A stretch of 64,000 bases of DNA from Clostridiales bacterium (GTDB lineage Bacteria > Bacillota > Clostridia > Christensenellales > Borkfalkiaceae), in the NCBI GenBank assembly GCA_015069615.1, contig SVIF01000006.1, positions 1-64,000 on the forward strand. The letters are read 5' to 3'. This document shows, in pieces, positions 17,896 to 26,314 of this stretch. The notes beneath the pieces are model-generated. The model was not told the origin of the DNA. It ran no database searches and saw only the letters and a list, made by a program, of their open reading frames with translations. Numbering within the stretch: position 1 is the first letter of the stretch; the number at the start of each line of letters is the position of its first letter. A program made the position numbers and the translations under genes.

Positions 17896-18490
17896 AGTCC
17901 TTGGTGTAAACAAGGATGATTCCATGGAAGCCATCACCGCAAAATATCAGAAATTAAAAACCGTTTACGGTGAAGCCCGTTTTTCTGCTGGAGAAGAAGG
18001 GAATCGTGCAGCGCGCAGATTAACAGAAATTGAAGCCGCATATGCTGATATTCGTGCAGAACGTTCATATCAGGATTCTACAAGTGCATCTTCTGCGGAA
18101 GCTTCGGGCGATTTTGCAGGGGTTGAAGCTGCTATTCGTTCGGGGGATTTAGAAAAAGCACAATTATTATTAGACGTGGTAACCGACCGCACCGCAGAAT
18201 GGCATTATTTGCAATCTTACGTTTACTATCGTAAAAATTGGATGAATGAAAGTAAAAAGCAATTAGAAATTGCCGTTTCTATGGATGGGGCAAATCCCAA
18301 GTATCAAAAGGCGTTGCAAGATTTAAATCGTAAAATGCAAATGGATCAGCAGCGCGTATTCACTTCGGGCAACGCCGCATACGGTGGTCAGCCTTACGGT
18401 GCAAATAATGGGCAAATGGGTGGGGATACTCTTTCTAATTGCTGTACCACCTATCTTTGCTGTCAAGCATTAAGCTGTTTCTGCCGCTAA
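17879..18490 (+). CDS. J-domain-like protein with Cys-rich tail, HPD motif absent
   Basis: A 203-residue protein. Residues 2-60 follow the J-domain pattern (NPYEVLGVNKDDSMEAI, then a helix ending AAYADIRAER), but the HPD tripeptide needed to stimulate Hsp70 ATPase is replaced by residues around KTVYGEARF. Residues about 80-155 are TPR-like helices. The last 20 residues contain six cysteines in CC, CC and CFC groups, which could bind metal or be lipid-modified. AAAGGAGAGAA stands before the ATG inside the upstream gene. It is probably a scaffold or DnaK-independent adaptor that works with the DUF5685 protein. Confidence 0.78.
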   Translation: MKNPYEVLGVNKDDSMEAITAKYQKLKTVYGEARFSAGEEGNRAARRLTEIEAAYADIRAERSYQDSTSASSAEASGDFAGVEAAIRSGDLEKAQLLLDVVTDRTAEWHYLQSYVYYRKNWMNESKKQLEIAVSMDGANPKYQKALQDLNRKMQMDQQRVFTSGNAAYGGQPYGANNGQMGGDTLSNCCTTYLCCQALSCFCR

Positions 18491-18491
18491 T

Positions 18492-19001
18492 ATGAATAGT
18501 AAGGTAATTTCCATATCCGCAATTGCTGCGGCGGTTTCAGGGCTTTTAGTGGGGCTTGGCTGTTATTTGGGAAATTTTGATTTTTCTCTCTTCCTTTTAG
18601 CGGGTATTTTCCTTACCATACCATTATACCGCAATTCGGTGTGGGGCTGTGTTTTGGCTTATCTTGCCGGCGGGTTTATCGGACTTATGATTTCGGGGTT
18701 TAATATTATCGTTATTTTCCCCTATTTCGTATGGTTTGGTATTCATCCCGTATTGGGTTGTATTTTAGCAAGAAAAGGAATAAATAAATGGCTTTCTTTT
18801 CTAATTAAATTGATATTTTTAGAATTGACCATTTTTTTGCTTTTGCAGTTTACACAAGCGTTAACGGTAAAAATGGACTTTTTAAACGAAAACGCTTGGA
18901 TTTTTTATCTGGTTGCAATTCCCGTTTTATGGTTTTATGACCGAATGGTGGAATACGTGGTTCGTTACTTATTCACCGTACTTTCAAAAGTGGCTAAATA
19001 A
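18492..19001 (+). CDS. Small polytopic membrane protein, unknown
   Basis: A 169-residue hydrophobic protein with about five predicted membrane helices (around residues 7-25, 31-47, 53-85, 98-118 and 138-158) and short loops. The ATG is 1 base after the stop of the J-like gene, so translation is coupled and no separate ribosome site is needed. I recognise no family. Position makes it the third partner of the DUF5685/J-like unit and the natural membrane component. Confidence 0.75.
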   Translation: MNSKVISISAIAAAVSGLLVGLGCYLGNFDFSLFLLAGIFLTIPLYRNSVWGCVLAYLAGGFIGLMISGFNIIVIFPYFVWFGIHPVLGCILARKGINKWLSFLIKLIFLELTIFLLLQFTQALTVKMDFLNENAWIFYLVAIPVLWFYDRMVEYVVRYLFTVLSKVAK

Positions 19002-19016
19002 TTTTAATTTAAAATA

Positions 19017-19044
19017 AAAATCCGCACCTAGTAGTGCGGATTTT
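19017..19044. terminator. Bidirectional terminator
   Basis: An 11-bp stem, AAAATCCGCAC with its complement, around CTAGTA, with A- and T-runs on both sides. It ends the trpS unit on + and the small gene at 19048 on -. Confidence 0.92.
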
Positions 19045-19047
19045 CGT

Positions 19048-19215
19048 TTATACGCTTTCGGCGGATAATTCTTCTGCATTTGGGCAATTGCAAAGGCCAC
19101 AAAACGCAGTTGTGGAAAGAAATGCGGCAATAATCAGTAACTGCGTAAAGGAAATTACGCCGTTGTTTTTCAAAATAAACAGTAAAGCAATTAAAACGAT
19201 ACACTCGTTACTCAT
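19048..19215 (-). CDS. Small membrane peptide with C-terminal Cys cluster
   Basis: A 55-residue frame found by hand translation. It starts ATG at 19215 with AAAAGGGG 6 bases upstream and ends right against the bidirectional terminator, which supports a real gene. A first hydrophobic stretch (VLIALLFIL) and a longer one (LLIIAAFLSTTAFCGLC) flank NNGVISFTQ. The end is CGLCNCPNAEELSAESV, giving three closely spaced cysteines. No clear promoter box is visible. Function unknown; small hydrophobic peptides of this size are common in spore-forming relatives, but no family is claimed. Confidence 0.6.
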   Translation of the reverse strand: MSNECIVLIALLFILKNNGVISFTQLLIIAAFLSTTAFCGLCNCPNAEELSAESV

Positions 19216-19354
19216 TGTTTTCCCCTTTTAGACAGTTTTCTTCATTGTTATACGTTATGTGCCAAAATTAGAAATTATTCCGCCTTGCATTTATTTTATT
19301 ACATTTGTTATACTTGAATAGGAAAACATATGTGAAATAATAAGGAGGAAGTAT

Positions 19355-19693
19355 ATGAACGCAACGCTACTTTTGGATGAACGAACGAAAAATATGGTTG
19401 AGCAATACGTGCCAACGGGGGATCTGCTTTCCGATTTGGTGGATTTTTTTAATATATTTTCAGATTCCACAAGATTAAAGCTTCTTTCAGCCTTAGCAAT
19501 ATCAGAAATGTGTGTTACGGATTTATCCCGCGTACTAGACCTCAATCAAACCACTGTATCACATCAGTTGCGATATTTAAAAGATTTGGGCGCTGTAAAA
19601 CAAGAACGGCAAGGTAAAATTATTTTTTATTCACTGAAAAATGAAGCCTTAAACGACGTTCTTTTAAAAGGGGTAGAATTTTTAGGCTTTTAA
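19355..19693 (+). CDS. ArsR-family transcriptional regulator
   Basis: A 112-residue winged-helix repressor. The helix-turn-helix is at about residues 50-72 (TDLSRVLDLNQTTVSHQLRYLKDLG), with the wing after it (VKQERQGKIIFYSLK). The alpha-3 metal site position reads EMCVTDL, with one cysteine where classical arsenic/cadmium sensors have ELCVCDL, so the ligand cannot be predicted. AAGGAGGAAG precedes the ATG. No metal exporter lies beside it; the next gene, uvrC, has its own promoter. Its target is unknown. Confidence 0.87.
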   Translation: MNATLLLDERTKNMVEQYVPTGDLLSDLVDFFNIFSDSTRLKLLSALAISEMCVTDLSRVLDLNQTTVSHQLRYLKDLGAVKQERQGKIIFYSLKNEALNDVLLKGVEFLGF

Positions 19694-19704
19694 TAAAAAA
19701 TCGT

Positions 19705-19733
19705 TTTACAAAAAAATGAAAATGGCGTATAAT
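19705..19733 (+). promoter_or_regulatory. Sigma-A promoter giving an apparently leaderless uvrC mRNA
   Basis: TTTACA (19705-19710), 17-base spacer, perfect TATAAT (19728-19733). The uvrC ATG is 6 bases after the -10 box, exactly where transcription should begin. Confidence 0.75.
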
Positions 19734-19739
19734 AATTCC

Positions 19740-21575
19740 ATGGATACCATCAAGCAAAAACTTTCGGGTTTGCCCGACACCCCCGGGTGTTATATTATGA
19801 AAAATGCGGAAGGTCAAGTAATTTACGTTGGCAAGGCAGTCAACTTAAAACGCCGTGTTTCGCAGTATTTTCATGCAAACGTAAAAGGGGAAAAGGTGCG
19901 TAAAATGGTGGAAAATGTGGCGGATTTCGACTATGTTGTCGCCCCCACCGAAATTGATGCGCTTGCTTTGGAATCTAACTTAATAAAAAAGCACAAACCT
20001 AAGTATAATATTCTTTTAAAGGATGATAAACGCTATCCGTATATTCGCGTAGACGTAAAAAATCCTTTTCCCACGTTTACCATTTCCAGAAAGGTAAACA
20101 AAGACGGGGCAAAGTACTTTGGTCCCTTTATGGGCGGGGTGAACGTGAAGGAGGTTTTAGAACTTCTCAATTATGCTTTTTGCATTCGTCCTTGTACGGT
20201 ATCGGTGATTGAAGGGAAACCCAAAAAACCTTGCTTAAATTATCATATGGGCAAATGTTTATCTCCTTGCTCGGGCGCGTGTTCAGCAACCGAATATCGG
20301 GCACGCGTTAAAAAGGCGATGGAATTTTTGGCGGGTAGTGAAGAAGGTGTACAGACCCTTTTAACCGAACGCATGATGAAGTTTGCGGAAAATGAACGTT
20401 TTGAACTTGCAATTCGCGTAAAAGCCCAACTGGAGATGTTGGAAAAAATTCGCTTAAAGCGCTTAACGGATATACCACGGTATTTATCTGCTGACGTGCT
20501 TGCTTACGAAACGGACGGCATATTCGCCACCGTAAGCATGCTTTTCGTCCGCGCGGGAAGAATGTTGGGCGTAGAAAACTTCACCGTAGAACGGGGTGTG
20601 GAAGGTGAATCGGATGCCCTTGAAAGCATTCTTTTGCAGTTCTATGCGGAAGGTAAGGAATTGCCCGAAGAAATTATCTTGGCGGGTAATCCCACGGATT
20701 TTGAAGGATTAAAAGAATATTTCAACGTTTTACACGGTAAAAACGTACAATTTACCTTCCCAAAAGTAGGAGTAAAAAAATCCCTACTTCACATGGCGCA
20801 CGATAACGCAAGGGAGTATTTAGAAAAAAACGTAGAAAAACTGCAAACGAAAACGGCTATGACCGTTCAGGCTTGCACCCGTTTACAGTCCCTTTTATCT
20901 TTGCCGCGCTATCCAAAACGCATGGAATGTTACGATATTTCCAACATCAGCGGGGTGGATAAGGTGGGAAGTATGACCGTTTTTATTGACGGCGAGCCCG
21001 CAAAAAGTGAATACCGCCGTTTTAAAATTAAAACGGTAGAAGGGGCAAATGATTTTCTTTCCTTAAAAGAAGTGCTTCTTCGTAGATTACAAAAACTGGG
21101 CACAGAAGAAGAATCTCGGTTTCCCAAACCCGATTTAATTGTGATTGACGGGGGAAAAGGGCAACTTTCTTCAGTTAAAAATGTTTTTGATCAATTAAAC
21201 ATAACGGATATTTCGCTTATTTCTCTTGCGGAAAAAGAAGAAGAAATTTTTACGGTGGGGAAGGCTGATTCCTTGCGCTTAGATCGTAGGGACGTTGCGC
21301 TAAAACTTGTACAGCGGATTCGTGATGAAGCCCACCGTTTTGCATTAAGTTATCACCACACTTTACGTGACAAGCGCATGGTTGCGGAAACCTTGCAAAA
21401 AATTGAGGGTGTGGGAAAAGAAAAAGCGAAGCTTTTGATGGAATCCTTTCATTCGTTAGAAAAAATAAAACAAGCAAGTATTAGTGAACTGCAAGCTGTA
21501 AATGGGGTTGGCGAACGCCTTGCTAAAGACGTGTACGCATACTTTCACAAGGAGAAAAAAGAGGATGGAGAATAA
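19740..21575 (+). CDS. uvrC: Excinuclease ABC subunit C
   Basis: Nucleotide excision repair nuclease making both incisions with UvrAB. It is 611 residues. The N-terminal GIY-YIG domain appears as GCYIMKN and VIYVGKA. A Cys-rich patch (CIRPC, KPCLNYHMGKCLSPC) is typical. UVR motif lies near residues 200-235, the RNase H-like C-terminal nuclease includes CYDISNISG and VIDGGKGQL, and the end has paired helix-hairpin-helix motifs (IEGVGKEKAKLL, VNGVGERLAKDVY). Upstream in-frame ATGs at 19716 and 19722 lie within the promoter spacer, so ATG 19740 is preferred. It overlaps the next gene by 11 bases. Confidence 0.95.
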   Translation: MDTIKQKLSGLPDTPGCYIMKNAEGQVIYVGKAVNLKRRVSQYFHANVKGEKVRKMVENVADFDYVVAPTEIDALALESNLIKKHKPKYNILLKDDKRYPYIRVDVKNPFPTFTISRKVNKDGAKYFGPFMGGVNVKEVLELLNYAFCIRPCTVSVIEGKPKKPCLNYHMGKCLSPCSGACSATEYRARVKKAMEFLAGSEEGVQTLLTERMMKFAENERFELAIRVKAQLEMLEKIRLKRLTDIPRYLSADVLAYETDGIFATVSMLFVRAGRMLGVENFTVERGVEGESDALESILLQFYAEGKELPEEIILAGNPTDFEGLKEYFNVLHGKNVQFTFPKVGVKKSLLHMAHDNAREYLEKNVEKLQTKTAMTVQACTRLQSLLSLPRYPKRMECYDISNISGVDKVGSMTVFIDGEPAKSEYRRFKIKTVEGANDFLSLKEVLLRRLQKLGTEEESRFPKPDLIVIDGGKGQLSSVKNVFDQLNITDISLISLAEKEEEIFTVGKADSLRLDRRDVALKLVQRIRDEAHRFALSYHHTLRDKRMVAETLQKIEGVGKEKAKLLMESFHSLEKIKQASISELQAVNGVGERLAKDVYAYFHKEKKEDGE

Positions 21576-22416
21576 GGCAAAAATGCGGTATAACGTCGTC
21601 GTATCCGATTATGACGGAACCTTGGCGCACAATGATAACACCGTTGCGGAAAGCACGGTTGGGTTGATACGGGAATTTACGAAACAGGGTGGTTCCTTTA
21701 TGGTTTCAACGGGAAGAGGACCGCTTGGCATTATTCCTCCCCTTAAAAAAATTGGTATCACTGAAGGAAAGGTAATGTGCTTGCAAGGGTGCGTTGTTGC
21801 AGATATTGCTACGGGTGAATATCTTTCCTGCATGGGTATGGATAAAAACGTAGGCTATCAAATTTTAAAATGCTTGGAACAGGATATCGCAAGCGGACAA
21901 GAATTAAATATCGTGGTTTACTTAAACGGGATTGGACATGCCACAAAAATTACCGAATATATTGCGTGGTATCGCAGTGTAAACGGTTCTCCAATTACCG
22001 AAGTGCAAGGCTTGCTTTCGGATTTCGTTAACGAAAACGATTATGCGGTTAATAAAGTTCTTTTGGTGGATGACCCGCAAATTATTGATGCATATCAAAA
22101 GAAATACGCGGGTTTTTTTCAAGGAGTTTCCGTTTCTAAAAGTGCGTCCGAGTTGTTGGAATTTACGGATGCAGAAATGAATAAAGGGGTTGCCCTTAAA
22201 AATTATCGCGCGAAATTTTTGGGGGAAGAAGATAGGGTAATCGCCCTTGGGGATACCCAAATAGACGCACCCATGCTCCAAACAGCGGATTTGGGGGTTG
22301 CCATGGGTAACGCCATGCAAGAAGCAAAGGACGTTGCAGATATCGTGACCATTAGCAACGATGAAAACGGCGTAGAATACATCATTCGTAAATATTGTTT
22401 GGGTGAAGAGATATAA
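21565..22416 (+). CDS. Cof-type HAD-superfamily phosphatase
   Basis: A 283-residue haloacid-dehalogenase-like hydrolase of subclass IIB. Motif I is SDYDGTL (nucleophile Asp), motif II Thr/Ser is in MVSTGR, motif III Lys in NKGVALKNY, and motif IV is ALGDTQIDAPML, with the C2-type cap between motifs II and III. Such enzymes dephosphorylate sugar phosphates, FMN or other small phosphates; the substrate is not predictable. ATG 21565 has AAAGAGG upstream and overlaps the end of uvrC. A strong terminator follows. Confidence 0.88.
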   Translation: MENKAKMRYNVVVSDYDGTLAHNDNTVAESTVGLIREFTKQGGSFMVSTGRGPLGIIPPLKKIGITEGKVMCLQGCVVADIATGEYLSCMGMDKNVGYQILKCLEQDIASGQELNIVVYLNGIGHATKITEYIAWYRSVNGSPITEVQGLLSDFVNENDYAVNKVLLVDDPQIIDAYQKKYAGFFQGVSVSKSASELLEFTDAEMNKGVALKNYRAKFLGEEDRVIALGDTQIDAPMLQTADLGVAMGNAMQEAKDVADIVTISNDENGVEYIIRKYCLGEEI

Positions 22417-22454
22417 AAATTTGTAACCAAGCGGATAAAATCGGCATATTTTAT

Positions 22455-22486
22455 AAGGGATACTGTTGTATCCCTTAATTTTTTTT
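22455..22486 (+). terminator. Terminator after the HAD gene
   Basis: A 9-bp stem (AAGGGATAC with its complement), tetraloop TGTT, then AATTTTTTTT. Confidence 0.93.
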
Positions 22487-22515
22487 GAAAACCGCAGTAA
22501 AACTACGCGAAAGAT

Positions 22516-22544
22516 TTGAGTTTTTTTTGTAAATGCGGTATAAT
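22516..22544 (+). promoter_or_regulatory. Sigma-A promoter of murB with almost no 5' leader
   Basis: TTGAGT (22516-22521), 17-base spacer, TATAAT (22539-22544). The murB ATG is 9 bases after the -10 box, so the 5' leader would be about three bases and the GGAG in between would not be transcribed or would be truncated. Confidence 0.7.
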
Positions 22545-22553
22545 GGAGTATAT

Positions 22554-23438
22554 ATGACCATTATCATGGGAGATCATGTTCCTCGCATGGAAAAAGACGT
22601 AAGCCTGTCGCGCTTTTCCACCATGCGTGTAGGCGGAATTGCTAAAACCGTATGGTTCCCCCAAACCGAACGGCAAGCGTCATTTTTATTTCGTGAACTT
22701 AAAAACTGTAATTGCCGTTTTATCGGGAATGGTAGCAACGTTTTATTTGCGGACGGGATAATTCAAGCACCCCTAATATATATGGGGCAATTAAGAGAGA
22801 TTTCGCTTAACGAAAATGGCGTTTACGCAAGCGCAGGGGTTCCATTGCCTTTGCTTTTTTCCCGCCTAAAACACTTTGGCTTTACTGGTGGGGAGTTTCT
22901 TGCTGGCATTCCGGGTACGGTTGGCGGCGGTGTTCTTATGAACGCGGGTGCCTTTGGTAAATGCATGGCTGACGTGCTTACTTCGGTGCGTACGCTTGAG
23001 GGGGATATTCCAGTTGAAAATTGCGCGTTCGGTTATCGCAATAGTAAATTTTTAAAAGAAAAAACCGTTGTTTTGGGCGCAACTTTTTTCTTTCCAAAAG
23101 GGGATAGTATGGAAAGTGATGCGCGTTTAAAACGGTATCGCACGATTCGTCAAAATACACAGCCCCTAAATTTGCCTAGTCTTGGTTCGGTTTTTCGCGC
23201 GGAAAATGGTGTTCCAGCGTGGGAATATATTCACGGGGCGGGACTTCGCGGATTTTCGATTGGCGGGGCGCAAGTGTCCGAAAAGCATGCAAATTTTATC
23301 GTCAATACGGGTAACGCCACCGCTAGCGACGTGTTTTCTTTAATTCAAACGATAAAAAAACGCGTATTTGAAAAGCACGCGGTATCACTTAAAGAGGAAA
23401 TTCAATATATCGGAGAATTTTATGATTCTAACTGCTGA
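22554..23438 (+). CDS. murB: UDP-N-acetylenolpyruvoylglucosamine reductase
   Basis: FAD-dependent reductase that completes UDP-MurNAc after MurA. The protein is about 294 residues. FAD-binding motifs FIGNGSNVLFADG and AGIPGTVGGGVLMNAGAFG are clear. YRNSKF and the C-terminal SEKHANFIVNTGNATASD (with catalytic Glu further on) fit the short type II MurB of Gram-positives. The exact start is uncertain: ATG 22554 is the first in-frame codon downstream of the promoter, while ATG 22587 would begin just before the conserved VSLSRFSTMRVGG. It overlaps the PHP gene by 17 bases. Confidence 0.92.
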   Translation: MTIIMGDHVPRMEKDVSLSRFSTMRVGGIAKTVWFPQTERQASFLFRELKNCNCRFIGNGSNVLFADGIIQAPLIYMGQLREISLNENGVYASAGVPLPLLFSRLKHFGFTGGEFLAGIPGTVGGGVLMNAGAFGKCMADVLTSVRTLEGDIPVENCAFGYRNSKFLKEKTVVLGATFFFPKGDSMESDARLKRYRTIRQNTQPLNLPSLGSVFRAENGVPAWEYIHGAGLRGFSIGGAQVSEKHANFIVNTGNATASDVFSLIQTIKKRVFEKHAVSLKEEIQYIGEFYDSNC

Positions 23439-24207
23439 TTATCATACGCATACGACCTACAGCCATGGAAAAGGAACCGTTAGTGAAAACGCTGCCGTTG
23501 CCGAAGAAAAAGGTTTAAAGGAAATAGCGATTAACGACCACGGGTTTTCGCATCCCGCTTTCGGTATTCGCCCCCGTATGCTTTCCAAAATGCGTGCGGA
23601 TATTGACGCCGTAAACGAATGCGTTCGCCCCAAGGTGATCATGGGGGTAGAATCCAACCTACTCGGTGAAAGCGGTGCAATTGACGTAAAGCCAAAGTAT
23701 TACGAATATTTTGATACCATTTCGGTTGGATTTCATAAATTTATTAAATATGAAAGAATTAAAGACTGGTTTGTGTTCTTAGGGAAAAACTTTTTAACGC
23801 AAACGTTTAAGAAAAATCCTTCGGACAAGCTGATTCAATTAAATACCAAGGCATATATTCGCGCAATAGAAAAACACCCTATTGATATTATTACACACAT
23901 CAATTTCGGTGTGTTTTCAGATGCGGTAGAGGTGGCAAAGGCTGCGCGCGATAATGGCGTTTATTTGGAATTAAATGCAAAAAAGACGCATTTATCAGAT
24001 GAAGAATTATTCCGCGTTGCCCAAACGGGCGTTCGCTTTGTTATCGGTAGCGACGCGCACAGCCCTGATAGGGTGGGTGAAATTTCGTTGGTAGAAAAGC
24101 TGTTAGACCGCGTTTCTATTCCCCACGAACAAATTGACAATATTGACGGGCGATTACCCGTACTTCGTTTTCAAGCTTATAAGCGTGAACACGGGATTGG
24201 TAGATAA
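23422..24207 (+). CDS. PHP-domain metal-dependent phosphoesterase
   Basis: A 261-residue protein of the polymerase and histidinol phosphatase superfamily. Metal ligands appear in DYHTHTTYSHGKGT at the N-terminus, NDHGF near residue 36, and IGSDAHSPDRVG near the C-terminus (DxH). The compact single domain resembles YcdX/PHP hydrolases. ATG 23422 has CGGAGAA upstream inside murB. Its tight coupling between murB and whiA suggests a housekeeping role; the substrate is unknown. Confidence 0.87.
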   Translation: MILTADYHTHTTYSHGKGTVSENAAVAEEKGLKEIAINDHGFSHPAFGIRPRMLSKMRADIDAVNECVRPKVIMGVESNLLGESGAIDVKPKYYEYFDTISVGFHKFIKYERIKDWFVFLGKNFLTQTFKKNPSDKLIQLNTKAYIRAIEKHPIDIITHINFGVFSDAVEVAKAARDNGVYLELNAKKTHLSDEELFRVAQTGVRFVIGSDAHSPDRVGEISLVEKLLDRVSIPHEQIDNIDGRLPVLRFQAYKREHGIGR

Positions 24208-24208
24208 A

Positions 24209-25171
24209 ATGAATTTTACAACGGCACTGAAAAAAGAAATATTACAACAAAAACCCGAGAATTCTTGCTGCGAATACGCGCTTTTATCGGGCTTTTTGCG
24301 TTCTTCGGTGTCCGTGATTAAAAACAGTGCGGGTTACGGGTTTGAACTTAGGGTGGAAAGTGAAGAAATTGCAAATTTCTTTTCCGAACTTTTATTTAAA
24401 TTATATGGAACAGAACCCGATTTATTTGCGTTTAAAGAAGATAAACTAAATGCCTGTGAACGCTTTATTTTGCGTTATCACGGTGAACGTGCATTTTTTC
24501 TGATGAAGGAACTGGGAATCCTTTCCTTTGATAATAATCCAGAGCTATTATCCACAATTTCTCCCTACTTAACCGAAAACGAATGTTGCCGTAGGGCGTA
24601 TTTAAAAGGTGTTTTTTTGGGGGCGGGTACTGCAACTTTGCCCGAAAAAAGTTCTTCGGATAGTACTCAAAAAACCGCCACGGGATATCACTTACAATTC
24701 GTGTTTAGCACGCATGCTTACGCTACTTCGTTTTGTGCGTTTTTGGCTGAATTCGACCTTCTGCCCAAACTGATTGAACGTAAAAGCGGTTTTGTTGTAT
24801 ATTTTAAAAGTAGCCAGCAAATCAGTGATATTTTGGCGTTGATTGGTACCAGTAACGGCGTTTTAACCTTGCAAGATCGCTTGGTAGAAAAATCTTTTCA
24901 AAACGATCTAAACCGCAGGGTAAATTGTGAAATGGGAAATATGACTAAGCAAGTAAACGCTTTTGTTGCACATAAAATGGCGATTGAAGGGATTGATCAA
25001 GTTCTTGGTTTGGAAAATTTACCTCAGCCGTTGCAGGCAGTTTGCATTGCTAGGTTGGAAAATCCGGATGTTTCAATGGAAACTTTAGCTGAACTTCTTG
25101 GCATTAGCAAAAGTTGTTTAAACCACCGCTTGCGTAAAATCACTTCCATATACCGCACAATTACGCAATAA
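24209..25171 (+). CDS. whiA: WhiA-like DNA-binding protein
   Basis: A 320-residue homologue of WhiA, which links a LAGLIDADG homing-endonuclease-like fold (without nuclease activity) to a helix-turn-helix. N-terminal SFTTALKKEI-type start is present as NFTTALKKEI, LKGVFLGAGT marks the LAGLIDADG part, RRVNCEMGNMTKQV follows, and the C-terminal HTH is ETLAELLGISKSCLNHRLRKI. In Bacillota WhiA affects Z-ring formation and chromosome segregation. The ATG is 1 base after the PHP stop, implying coupling. The usual partners rapZ and yvcK are absent; murB and pfkA flank it instead. Confidence 0.92.
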   Translation: MNFTTALKKEILQQKPENSCCEYALLSGFLRSSVSVIKNSAGYGFELRVESEEIANFFSELLFKLYGTEPDLFAFKEDKLNACERFILRYHGERAFFLMKELGILSFDNNPELLSTISPYLTENECCRRAYLKGVFLGAGTATLPEKSSSDSTQKTATGYHLQFVFSTHAYATSFCAFLAEFDLLPKLIERKSGFVVYFKSSQQISDILALIGTSNGVLTLQDRLVEKSFQNDLNRRVNCEMGNMTKQVNAFVAHKMAIEGIDQVLGLENLPQPLQAVCIARLENPDVSMETLAELLGISKSCLNHRLRKITSIYRTITQ

Positions 25172-25226
25172 AAGGCATAATTTTTCTTAAGAAAAATAAA
25201 AAATACAAAATATGGGTAAAAAACAG

Positions 25227-25254
25227 TTGTGTTTTCCCTAAAAAATGTTACAAT
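25227..25254 (+). promoter_or_regulatory. Promoter of pfkA
   Basis: TTGTGT (25227-25232), 16-base spacer, TACAAT (25249-25254), followed by GGAGGG before the pfkA ATG. Confidence 0.65.
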
Positions 25255-25296
25255 AATAAGGAACGATCTAATTTTTGAATTTGGAGGGCGTTACAG

Positions 25297-26265
25297 ATGA
25301 AAACCATTGGTGTGCTTACCAGCGGCGGGGATTGCCCCGGAATGAACGCATGTGTTCGCGCCGTAGTCCGTTGTGCAGCTACGCGCGGAATGAAAGTTTA
25401 CGGAATCAACCGCGGTTATCAAGGTATGTTAGAAGGGGATATGGAACTGTTTGACCCCATTGCCGTTTCTGGCTTAATGGGTAACGGCGGTACCGTGTTG
25501 CGTACTGCACGTTGTATAGAATTTAAATATCCCGAAGGTAGAAAAAAGGCTGCGGATAAGTTAAAGGAATTCGGTATTGAAGGTGTTATCGTTTGCGGTG
25601 GTGATGGTTCCTTTGCCGGTGCAAAAGCACTTTGTGAAGAACAAAATATTCCTTGTATTGGGATTCCGTGCACCATTGATAACGACTTAAATTATACGGA
25701 TTTTACCCTTGGTTTTGATACTGCTGTAAATACTGCAATTGATTGCATGCACAATGTTGTGGATACAATGACTTCGCACGAACGCGTTTGTATTGTTGAA
25801 GTTATGGGTAGAAACTGTGGGGATATCGCCTTATATTCGGGGATTGCCAGTGGTGCTGACGGTATTATTATTCCCGAAATGCCCTATGATTTAGAAGAAC
25901 TTGCTCAGCGTATAAAAAACACCCGTAAAATGGGTAAGGAGTCCAACCTCATTGTTTTAGCAGAAGGCTGTGGCCATGCTCATGCATACGTAGCACAATT
26001 TGAACGCTTACTTCCCGAATACAGTGTTCGCGGAACAAACCTTGGTTATTTGCTTCGCGGGGGAGATCCTTCTATGTATGACCGCGTATTCGCCGCGCGT
26101 GCCGCTATTCGTGCGGTAGAGCTTTTGGAACAGGGGATCGGCAACCGCGTAGTTGGTATTCGTAACAGCCAAATTATTGATTTGGATATTTTTGAAGCGC
26201 TGAATATGCCCAAAAAGGATAACCGTGAACTATACTCGGTATTCCATCAATTAGTTTTAGGTTAA
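25297..26265 (+). CDS. pfkA: 6-phosphofructokinase
   Basis: Phosphorylates fructose 6-phosphate in glycolysis. At 322 residues it has the ATP-PFK length. TSGGDCPGMNA is the nucleotide loop, GGDGSFAGAKAL includes the Gly-Asp-Gly of ATP-dependent enzymes, and PCTIDNDL carries the catalytic Asp (TIDND). EVMGRNCGDIAL and LRGGDPS are also present. The GIPGTIDND of most bacterial enzymes is GIPCTIDND here. It is monocistronic with its own promoter and terminator. Confidence 0.94.
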   Translation: MKTIGVLTSGGDCPGMNACVRAVVRCAATRGMKVYGINRGYQGMLEGDMELFDPIAVSGLMGNGGTVLRTARCIEFKYPEGRKKAADKLKEFGIEGVIVCGGDGSFAGAKALCEEQNIPCIGIPCTIDNDLNYTDFTLGFDTAVNTAIDCMHNVVDTMTSHERVCIVEVMGRNCGDIALYSGIASGADGIIIPEMPYDLEELAQRIKNTRKMGKESNLIVLAEGCGHAHAYVAQFERLLPEYSVRGTNLGYLLRGGDPSMYDRVFAARAAIRAVELLEQGIGNRVVGIRNSQIIDLDIFEALNMPKKDNRELYSVFHQLVLG

Positions 26266-26271
26266 CGATTG

Positions 26272-26302
26272 GAGAACCAAACTGGGTTTGGTTCTCTTTT
26301 TT
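26272..26302 (+). terminator. Terminator after pfkA
   Basis: A 10-bp stem, GAGAACCAAA with its complement, around CTGGG and followed by six T. Confidence 0.93.
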
Positions 26303-26314
26303 ATAGGTGAAGAA

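Noticed and set aside
19034-19231. A 65-codon + strand frame after the membrane protein gene
   Set aside because: It starts inside a terminator and lies opposite a better-supported minus-strand small gene.
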